This document shows, piece by piece, positions 57,441 to 64,000 of a stretch of 64,000 nucleotides of DNA; the stretch's first letter is position 1; each line of letters opens with the position of its first letter. A program made the position numbers and the translations under genes. Under the pieces are notes generated by a model that was not told the DNA's origin, ran no database searches, and was given only the letters and a program-made list of their open reading frames with translations. Source of the stretch: Saprospiraceae bacterium (lineage in GTDB: Bacteria; Bacteroidota; Bacteroidia; Chitinophagales; Saprospiraceae); NCBI GenBank assembly GCA_016714445.1, contig JADJNF010000002.1, positions 1-64,000 on the forward strand, read 5' to 3'.

Positions 57441-59009
57441 ATGATCAAACAGGTAGAAATCAAGATTTTTCCGGATAAAATCCACGATAGTGCGTATATC
57501 AATTCGCTTATTCATCAGCAGATGAAGGGTGTTACAGCCCGTATTAAAGACATCCTGCTGGTAAAAAAATCGATTGATGCCCGTGGGAAAAGACCTATTT
57601 ACCTATTGAAATATGATGTCTATATTGATGAAAAGTTTCAAAAACCTGAGTCGGTAATATCAAGATTTAAGGATGTTTCAAATCAACCCGTGGTCATCAT
57701 CATTGGTGCCGGACCGGCCGGATATTTTGCTGCATTGGAATGTCTGGAATCGGGATTGAAACCCGTGATACTGGAGCGCGGTAAAGATGTAAGAGAGCGG
57801 CGTCGGGACCTAAAAGCCATACAACAACAAGGCGTAGTCAATCCGGATTCCAATTATTGTTTTGGTGAAGGTGGAGCAGGTACTTACAGCGATGGAAAAT
57901 TATATACCAGATCTCACAAAAGGGGAACCATCGAAAAAGTCCTCCGGCTATTGGTAGAGCACGGTGCCAACCCTGATATACTTACTGACGCCCATCCTCA
58001 TATTGGATCCAATAAACTTCCCGGTATCATTCAGGCGATCAGAGAGACCATCATCAATTATGGCGGAGAAGTAATATTCGGCTGCCGGGTAAATGATATA
58101 TTGATAGAAAATGGCAAAATATTGGGCGCCAAATGTGATGAAGATGTTTATTATGGCAGTGCTGTGATATTGGCTACCGGTCATTCAGCCAGAGATGTAT
58201 ATCAACTGCTTGATCATAAAAACATCCTCATAGAAGCAAAACCTTTTGCCTTGGGTCTGAGGATAGAACATCCTCAATCCTATATTGACCAAAAACAATA
58301 TCACCAGCCGGAAAGGGAAGAAAATCTTCCTGCGAGCAGTTATAGCGTAGTGACACAGGTGGAAGGCAAGGGTGTGTTTTCTTTTTGTATGTGTCCCGGT
58401 GGACTGGTAGTTCCCGCAGCTACGGCTCCCGGAGAAATCGTAGTAAATGGCATGTCCCTTAACAGACGCGATAGTGCTTTTGCCAATTCCGGTTTTGTAA
58501 CATCGATTGAGTTGGACGAGCTCGAAAAACATGGATATTCCGGTGTTTTTGCCTCATTGGATTTTCAGCGTGATGTTGAAAAAGCCATGTTTGAAGCTGG
58601 CGATGGCAGCCAGAAAGCACCTGCACAGCGGGTAGAAGATTTTGTAAATGGTATTACTTCCAGCGATTTGAATGAAACTTCTTACATCCCCGGGCTTATC
58701 TCCGCACCTTTGCATACCATTCTCCCACCTTTTGTATATAAAAGGCTCCGTCAGGGTCTGATAGACATCAATAAAAAAATGAAAGGTTATCTCACCAATA
58801 AAGCAAATATCATAGGAGTAGAGAGCAGGACATCTGCGCCATTGAGGATTCCCAGAGATCCGGTTACGTTGCAGCATCCAAATGTAAGTGGTTTATATCC
58901 ATGCGGTGAAGGAGCAGGATATGCAGGAGGGATTATATCGGCAGCTATGGACGGACAGAATGTAGTGAAAGCCATAAAAATCAATACAAACACATTAGAA
59001 ACGAACTAA
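57441..59009 (+). CDS. FAD-dependent oxidoreductase (COG2509-type)
   Basis: A 522-residue flavoprotein. A short N-terminal domain (about 1-90) precedes the dinucleotide-binding VVIIIGAGPAGYFAALECLESG, ERGKDVRERRRDLKAI, CFGEGGAGTYSDGKLYTR, ATGHSARDVY, and a C-terminal FAD-binding stretch GLYPCGEGAGYAGGIISAAMDG. This is the 'uncharacterised FAD-dependent dehydrogenase' family; substrate and role are not established. A TACTTTTG (-7-like) sequence at 57411 lies 30 bp before the ATG. Confidence 0.87.
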   Translation: MIKQVEIKIFPDKIHDSAYINSLIHQQMKGVTARIKDILLVKKSIDARGKRPIYLLKYDVYIDEKFQKPESVISRFKDVSNQPVVIIIGAGPAGYFAALECLESGLKPVILERGKDVRERRRDLKAIQQQGVVNPDSNYCFGEGGAGTYSDGKLYTRSHKRGTIEKVLRLLVEHGANPDILTDAHPHIGSNKLPGIIQAIRETIINYGGEVIFGCRVNDILIENGKILGAKCDEDVYYGSAVILATGHSARDVYQLLDHKNILIEAKPFALGLRIEHPQSYIDQKQYHQPEREENLPASSYSVVTQVEGKGVFSFCMCPGGLVVPAATAPGEIVVNGMSLNRRDSAFANSGFVTSIELDELEKHGYSGVFASLDFQRDVEKAMFEAGDGSQKAPAQRVEDFVNGITSSDLNETSYIPGLISAPLHTILPPFVYKRLRQGLIDINKKMKGYLTNKANIIGVESRTSAPLRIPRDPVTLQHPNVSGLYPCGEGAGYAGGIISAAMDGQNVVKAIKINTNTLETN

Positions 59010-59091
59010 TTTGTATTAAACTCATTAAAGAACTGATTCCTGATAATCCGGATTGTTAAAATTTCAATGTTGATTTCACTATATTTGCACC

Positions 59092-59508
59092 ATGAAGGAC
59101 ATTGTAGAGTTATTAGCCAGAATATTGATCGCTTTTGTATTTATATACGAAGCGTTGGATGCATTGGTATTTTTTAATAAAACCAAAGCCACCATGACTG
59201 CATATGGCATCATCTGGCAGCAGGATTTAATGCTGAAAGTGTTGATTTTTATATTAATTCTGGGAGCAATTTTGGTATTAATCGGATATTACGCCAGTTT
59301 TGGAGCGATGTTGCTGCTTTTATATTGGTTGCCGTTTACTCTGATTGTATATTCTTTCTGGGATGACCCTGCCGAATATAAAAGAGTACATGCTTTATAT
59401 TTTATGCGCAATCTGGCTTTGTGCGGAGGTCTGTTGCTGCTTATCGCCAATGGTGCGGGCAAGTACAGCGTCAAGCGACTTATTTATATCATGAAACTGC
59501 CCAGATAA
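59092..59508 (+). CDS. DoxX-family membrane protein
   Basis: A 138-residue protein with four membrane segments and the DoxX pattern: LLARILIAFVFIYEALDALVFF, GIIWQQDLMLKVLIFILILGAILVLIGYYASFGAMLLLL and YFMRNLALCGGLLLLIANG. Members have been linked to quinone/thiol redox processes, but the role here is unknown. TATATTTG at about 59074 is a plausible -7 box. Confidence 0.83.
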   Translation: MKDIVELLARILIAFVFIYEALDALVFFNKTKATMTAYGIIWQQDLMLKVLIFILILGAILVLIGYYASFGAMLLLLYWLPFTLIVYSFWDDPAEYKRVHALYFMRNLALCGGLLLLIANGAGKYSVKRLIYIMKLPR

Positions 59509-59659
59509 CCGGGATTTTTGAACAAAATTAAATACTTAAACCATGAATTTTAAATTAAGTTCGATAAAAAAGCCATTGATTAGACAGGCTGATAAATTTA
59601 TAGGTGAAATCAATTCAAAGGACTTCAAAAGGCCTTCCATTTTAAGGGAAGGATTTAGG

Positions 59660-61393
59660 ATGGGTAATTTTAAATTAATTACTCCTTTACTCTTTTTATT
59701 TTTTACAGTTACAGCACATTCGCAACAAACTTGTGATTATCAGGAAGGCTCATTCGAAAACTGGACAGAATTTGTAGATTCATCATTTGTAGAATATGGA
59801 TTTGACCCATTAACTATTTCTTTTCCTAATTTTCATGTTTCTGCATTAAGAGTTTTTATTATTGCATTTGCGGGCTTCACTTTTCCTGAAGGTAGTCAGG
59901 AACTCTATGACTTTGTATCCGCAGGTTACGGTATTTCCAGAAGCGATGACAGTTATATTGGAAAATATTCTGCAAAGGTAAGTGGAGATGCAACAATTCC
60001 TTTTGCTGACTTATATTCTGTGCACCCTTGCTCAGACCACACAGATAAATTGACATTTTATTTGAAACATGTTGGCAATAGTCCAGATACGTTAGATATA
60101 TATTTTTTTAAAGATACTTCGGTAACATCATTTCCAGCCAATGACAGTCAACTTTTAGATTACCCTTCTTACATCCAACACCGCATTATCAAAAGTGGTA
60201 CGGATACATCATTTGTGAAAATAGAAATTCCTTTTACAGAAAATTTTGAATCCGCACTTGCAGATACAATTTTTGGTACTTTTATTGTTTCAGGTAATCA
60301 GCAGTTTTTTAATAATGGTGGTCATAGTTATTTCCTGATAGACAATGTAAAGTTTGAAAAAAATGGTATCGACAATGATGGAGATGGATTTAATTCTGAT
60401 GTGGATTGTGATGACAATAATGCATTGATAAATACAGCTGCGGCAGAGATACCAAACAATAATGTTGATGAAAACTGTGATGGTATCATCTTAATAATTG
60501 ACAAGGATGGAGATGGTTTCAATTCTGATTTGGATTGTGATGACAACAATGCATTGATAAATACAGCTGCGGCAGAAATACCAAACAATAATGTTGATGA
60601 AAACTGTGATGGTGTCATTTTAATAATTGACAATGATGGAGATGGATTTAACTCTGATGTGGATTGTGATGACAATAATGCAATGATAAATACAGCTGCA
60701 ACAGAAATACCAAACAATAATGTTGATGAAAACTGTGATGGTGTCATTTTAATAATTGACAAGGATGGAGATGGTTTTAATTCTGATGTGGACTGTGATG
60801 ACAATAATGCATCGATAAATACTGCTGCCGCCGAAATACCAAACAATAATGTTGATGAAAACTGCGATGGTGTCATCTTAATAATTGACAAAGATGGAGA
60901 TGGATTTAATTCTGATTTGGATTGTGATGACAACAATGCAGCGGTAAATACTGCTGCGGCAGAAATACCAAACAATAATGTTGATGAAAACTGTGATGGT
61001 ATCATCTTAATAATTGACAATGATGGAGATGGTTTTAATTCTGATTTGGATTGTGATGACAATAATGCATTGATAAATTCAGCTGCAACAGAAATACCAA
61101 ACAATGGTATAGACGAAGATTGTAACGGCGAAGACTTGATCAGCAGTACCAACCATCTGACCAAGTTGGCTTTTTCCATTTATCCTAATCCAACAGATAA
61201 ATTTATTCACATCGTTACTGGTGAAGAGCTTGATAATATTGAGATTATCAACCAGGTGGGTCAAAAATTACTACATCTTGATGGAAAAAATAGGGATATT
61301 TTGGATGTACAATATTTACCATCAGGTATTTATGTTATTAAAGTTACGAGTAAAAATAAGATGAGTGCGCATAAATTATTTATAAAAAAATAA
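59660..61393 (+). CDS. T9SS-sorted surface protein with MopE-like metal-binding repeats
   Basis: I choose the ATG at 59660 (MGNFKLITPLLFLFFTVTAHSQ), which places the signal peptide at the N-terminus; the ATG at 59543 would add 39 residues before it. A jelly-roll-like domain (about 25-235) is followed by six 43-residue repeats with DGDGFNSDVDCDDNNA and EIPNNNVDENCDG cores. These resemble the MopE/thrombospondin-3-like calcium-binding motif, each with an acidic loop and two cysteines. The C-terminal type A sorting domain (AFSIYPNPTDKFIHIV) gives T9SS export. It is probably a calcium-stabilised surface or adhesive protein. The total is about 577 residues. Confidence 0.85.
   Translation: MGNFKLITPLLFLFFTVTAHSQQTCDYQEGSFENWTEFVDSSFVEYGFDPLTISFPNFHVSALRVFIIAFAGFTFPEGSQELYDFVSAGYGISRSDDSYIGKYSAKVSGDATIPFADLYSVHPCSDHTDKLTFYLKHVGNSPDTLDIYFFKDTSVTSFPANDSQLLDYPSYIQHRIIKSGTDTSFVKIEIPFTENFESALADTIFGTFIVSGNQQFFNNGGHSYFLIDNVKFEKNGIDNDGDGFNSDVDCDDNNALINTAAAEIPNNNVDENCDGIILIIDKDGDGFNSDLDCDDNNALINTAAAEIPNNNVDENCDGVILIIDNDGDGFNSDVDCDDNNAMINTAATEIPNNNVDENCDGVILIIDKDGDGFNSDVDCDDNNASINTAAAEIPNNNVDENCDGVILIIDKDGDGFNSDLDCDDNNAAVNTAAAEIPNNNVDENCDGIILIIDNDGDGFNSDLDCDDNNALINSAATEIPNNGIDEDCNGEDLISSTNHLTKLAFSIYPNPTDKFIHIVTGEELDNIEIINQVGQKLLHLDGKNRDILDVQYLPSGIYVIKVTSKNKMSAHKLFIKK
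60367..61140 (+). repeat. Six near-identical 129-bp coding repeats
   Basis: Tandem copies, each encoding one 43-residue metal-binding module. DNA identity between neighbouring copies is high and mostly differs by D/N, L/M/S/A and V/L substitutions. Such repeats can expand or contract by recombination, and they produce a long spurious open frame on the other strand. Confidence 0.9.
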
Positions 61394-62171
61394 TCACTGA
61401 TTAGGGTTGATTGTCAGATAGAATAGGATTGTTGGATGAAGGTGAAGGGCTTGACTTGAGCCAAATCTGATCTTATGTGATAAGCATTGATTCGAGAATG
61501 AAGGGGCGCCCCGCTTTTTGAACTAGACTTTTTTGGTTACTTTTTTTCTGGGCAGGAATTCCAAAGGAATATGGAGAGCTAATGAAAAAAAGTGACTGCG
61601 TCTGCATAAGACAATACTTAACTCAAAGTGCAAATAATTTTGATATATTGCTACAAAAATTTTGCAGTTGATCCAGTTTAATAATTACTTATTCTATTGA
61701 TATTTAATTACATATAATCTTGACAGCAAGCTCTATTTAGAAATTAGAATTGTATACCAACCATAATTTCCTTTAAGAAAAATTATATCTTCATTATAAA
61801 AACGATGAAATGTCCCGGACGATAAATGTCCTGATAATGAATTACTTTAAAGACAAGCTTCGCAAAGCCGCAATTGGGCTTCATAAACTTCGTCCTTACT
61901 CAAAATCAATAAATTAGGTAAAATATTTTTTGCAGTCCAATTTATTTTGAGTATAACCTGATCATTTTATAGAAATTTTCAAAATTCCTTTTGAAGTCTT
62001 ATATGGATGGGGTAACAAAAAAAGTATTCTGCAAAAAATGCACTTTTGGGGTATATCCGAAAATAGAAAAAGGGTTGAATAAAAGTTCAGCCCTTTTTCA
62101 TTTAATCTGTAAGCATCTTATAAACTTATTTTTCTATTCTTATCTTTGCACTTCAATCCTAGTAGCCCGAT
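61394..62171. other. Intergenic region with hairpin element
   Basis: About 780 bases without a convincing gene. Near 61537-61598 GTTACTTTTTTTC can pair (one G-T pair) with GAAAAAAAGTGAC across about 34 nt. Near 61850-61910 a CTTCGCAAAGCC...GGGCTTC stretch forms a small stem. TATCTTTG at 62141-62148 is a likely -7 box for the next gene. Confidence 0.4.
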
Positions 62172-63674
62172 ATGAGTTTCAAGACATTTATAGTAAAAAA
62201 AGCAGCCGCTTTTACTGCAAAACAGATCAATAAATGGAAAAAAACTGCCATAAAAGATCAACAGTCTATAATGCTGAATCTGGTCAATCAGGCACAACAA
62301 ACCGTCTTCGGCAAAGACCACCATTTTAGCACTATAAAAACATATGAGGATTTCAAAAAGTCCATACCTGTCAGGGATTATGAAGACTTGCGTCCGTATA
62401 TAGATCGCGTCACTGCAGGCGAATCAGACATTTTGTGGCCGGGTAAACCAAAGTATTTTGCAAAAACATCAGGTACTACCAGCGGAGTCAAATATATTCC
62501 TATCACCAAAGACAGTATGCCCAATCACATCGCTACTGCCAGAAATGCCATGTTCAATTATTTTCATCAGGTAGGAAATACGGATGTTTTTGATGGAAAA
62601 CTGATATTTCTTTCCGGCTCACCTGTACTGGAATCAAAAGGTGGTGTGCCTACCGGACGATTGTCAGGAATAGTAAATCACGAAATACCTACCTGGGTAA
62701 AAACCAATCAGTTGCCCTCCTATGACACCAATTGTATCGAAGACTGGGAATCCAAACTGGAAAAAATCGTGGAAGAAACCATCCACCAGGATATGAGACT
62801 CATCAGTGGCATACCTCCATGGGTTCAGATGTATTTTGAACGTATACTGGAAAAATCAGGCAAAAAAACCATCCGTGAAGTATTCCCGAATTATAGTCTC
62901 TTTATGTATGGCGGAGTAAACTTTGAGCCATACAGATCAAAACTTGAAGAACTCTGTGGCAAAAGAACAGACAGCATAGAAACCTACCCTGCATCGGAGG
63001 GATTTATTGCTTTTCAGGATGATAAAAATGATAACGGATTACTGCTGAATACCAGATCAGGTATATTTTTCGAATTTATTCCGGTAGAAAATGCGTTTGA
63101 AAAAAATCCTGACAGACTCATGCTGGATCAGGTAGAACTGAATAAAGATTATGCCCTGGTCATAAACAACAATGCCGGCTTGTGGGGATATGACATTGGA
63201 GATTGTGTCAGATTTGTCAGTTTGGATCCATACAAAATCATAGTAAGCGGGAGGGTCAAGCACTATATCTCAGCGTTTGGTGAGCATGTCATCGGCAAAG
63301 AGGTGGAAGAAGCCATCCTGAGTGTAGCAAAAAACCATCATGCCAATATCATAGAATTTACCGTCGCACCGCAGGTCAATCCACCGGATAAATCCATCCC
63401 GTATCATGAATGGTTTGTAGAGTTTGATAAAAAGCCTGATGATATGGATTTATTTTCGAAGGAGGTTGATGCAGAAATGTGTGCACAAAATATATACTAC
63501 GACGATCTGATCAAAGGCAACATCTTACAACCGCTGAAGATAAGGACCATGAGAAAAGATGCTTTCCGTGATTTTATGAAATCTCAAGGTAAGTTGGGTG
63601 GTCAGAATAAAGTACCGAGGCTCAGCAATGACCGGAAGATAGCGGAAGTGTTGGTGGATATGGTGGCGGAATAG
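62172..63674 (+). CDS. GH3-family (auxin-responsive-promoter-like) acyl-adenylate enzyme
   Basis: A 500-residue protein of the GH3 family in the ANL superfamily: the P-loop-like ATP motif FAKTSGTTSGVKYIPIT, NYSLFMYGGVNFEPYRSKLEEL, YPASEGFIAFQ, the core aspartate region NNNAGLWGYDIGDCVRFV, and SGRVKHYISAFGEHV with the hinge before the C-terminal subdomain. Plant GH3 enzymes conjugate amino acids to acyl acids; the bacterial role and substrate are unknown. The frame is intact and the length is normal for bacterial members. Confidence 0.9.
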   Translation: MSFKTFIVKKAAAFTAKQINKWKKTAIKDQQSIMLNLVNQAQQTVFGKDHHFSTIKTYEDFKKSIPVRDYEDLRPYIDRVTAGESDILWPGKPKYFAKTSGTTSGVKYIPITKDSMPNHIATARNAMFNYFHQVGNTDVFDGKLIFLSGSPVLESKGGVPTGRLSGIVNHEIPTWVKTNQLPSYDTNCIEDWESKLEKIVEETIHQDMRLISGIPPWVQMYFERILEKSGKKTIREVFPNYSLFMYGGVNFEPYRSKLEELCGKRTDSIETYPASEGFIAFQDDKNDNGLLLNTRSGIFFEFIPVENAFEKNPDRLMLDQVELNKDYALVINNNAGLWGYDIGDCVRFVSLDPYKIIVSGRVKHYISAFGEHVIGKEVEEAILSVAKNHHANIIEFTVAPQVNPPDKSIPYHEWFVEFDKKPDDMDLFSKEVDAEMCAQNIYYDDLIKGNILQPLKIRTMRKDAFRDFMKSQGKLGGQNKVPRLSNDRKIAEVLVDMVAE

Positions 63675-63721
63675 ATCAGGCGACATTATTTGGGATTAAT
63701 ATGATTCAATTTACCTTGCTT

Positions 63722-64000
63722 CTATTTATGAATAAACCCATTTCTTTTTGCATAATCTTCTATTGAATCCAATCCAAGTTTTTGCCTCCTGACGTTTACA
63801 TTTTCAATATCTTTAATCGCATAAAAGCTTAAATCAACTACTTGTGTTCCATAAATTTGTTCAAATCCATTGTTCATCAAAAGCCGGTCTATCATTCTGG
63901 CAAAATTTACATTACTTAGCGCCCCTTTTTTGTGGTATTCTATAAACACAGGATAATATCTTGCCATATATTCTGATTCCATATGTTGTATTAGTAAAAA
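63722..64000 (-). CDS. DUF6624-like protein, cut by right edge
   Basis: The C-terminal part of a minus-strand gene. The frame continues upstream of the ATG at 63982 (FLLIQHMESEYMARYYP) to the window end, so the start is probably outside. It has the family features: FLLIQH at the start of the visible part, FARMIDRLLMNNGFEQIYGTQ, and VNVRRQKLGLDSIEDYAKRNG at the end. This small secreted-protein family in Bacteroidota has no known function. Confidence 0.7.
   Translation of the reverse strand, partial: FLLIQHMESEYMARYYPVFIEYHKKGALSNVNFARMIDRLLMNNGFEQIYGTQVVDLSFYAIKDIENVNVRRQKLGLDSIEDYAKRNGFIHK

Noticed and set aside
60328..61179. 283-codon open frame on the minus strand
   Set aside because: It is the reverse of the six 129-bp coding repeats and mirrors their period. 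The plus-strand gene has a signal peptide, modules and a sorting domain.

Overview
The window looks like a chromosomal segment of a Bacteroidota bacterium, most likely of the Saprospiria/Saprospiraceae type. It is AT-rich. Several secreted proteins end in type IX secretion (T9SS) sorting domains. Promoters of the Bacteroidota TTTG / TANNTTTG form occur (clearest at 31447-31478). ECF sigma factors overlap small membrane-anchored regulators, and outer-membrane beta-barrels are common. I saw no rRNA, tRNA or CRISPR array.

Layout. (1) 1-352: a broken lipoprotein/beta-barrel gene running off the left edge. (2) 1313-8445 (+): a Wzx/Wzy-type exopolysaccharide (EPS) operon: orphan receiver, Wza-like exporter, Wzc-like co-polymerase with a degenerate kinase domain, flippase, glycosyltransferase, polymerase/ligase. 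(3) 14577-8476 (-): a regulatory operon of a sigma-54-dependent NtrC-type response regulator, a FIST sensor protein and a large hybrid histidine kinase. (4) 17795-15459 (-): a DUF1972 glycosyltransferase and a WecA/MraY-like initiating transferase. (5) 18374-19798 (+): an AAA ATPase of the DUF234 type. (6) 25199-19808 (-): a kinase/nucleotidyltransferase/thymidylate-kinase-like fusion, an acetyltransferase and two glycosyltransferases. (7) 25.4-48.6 kb: mostly ordinary genes: ECF sigma operons, peptidases, EngB, acyltransferase, ArgE, uridine kinase, NupC, GH109-like oxidoreductase. (8) 48.7-55.9 kb: an accessory stretch with a TonB-C-domain protein, a T9SS protein, a SMEK-domain remnant, a two-reverse-transcriptase antiphage system that I read as DRT type 3, attC-like inverted repeats and a 46-bp tandem repeat. 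(9) 56.0-64.0 kb: S41 peptidase, FAD oxidoreductase, DoxX-like protein, a repeat-rich calcium-binding-type surface protein, a GH3-family enzyme and a DUF6624-like gene cut by the right edge.

The strongest regulatory observation is that all three EPS operons share the same upstream layout. A 15-bp palindrome TTCCA-N5-TGGAA lies 52-74 bp upstream of a TGGCAY-N8-GT element that resembles a sigma-54 -24/-12 promoter, and that element sits just before the first gene. The sigma-54 activator, FIST protein and hybrid kinase lie between these operons. I infer one regulon: signal to FIST/hybrid kinase, to the NtrC-type activator, to three EPS operons. This resembles the NosP (FIST)/NahK pairing that controls biofilm in other bacteria.

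Many genes are interrupted by single-base indels, nearly all in A or T runs. I joined the pieces into single features and marked the sites. The pattern looks more like uncorrected long-read homopolymer errors than gene decay. One degraded ORF (14849-15196) instead carries in-frame nonsense codons, and the SMEK fragment is both frameshifted and truncated.
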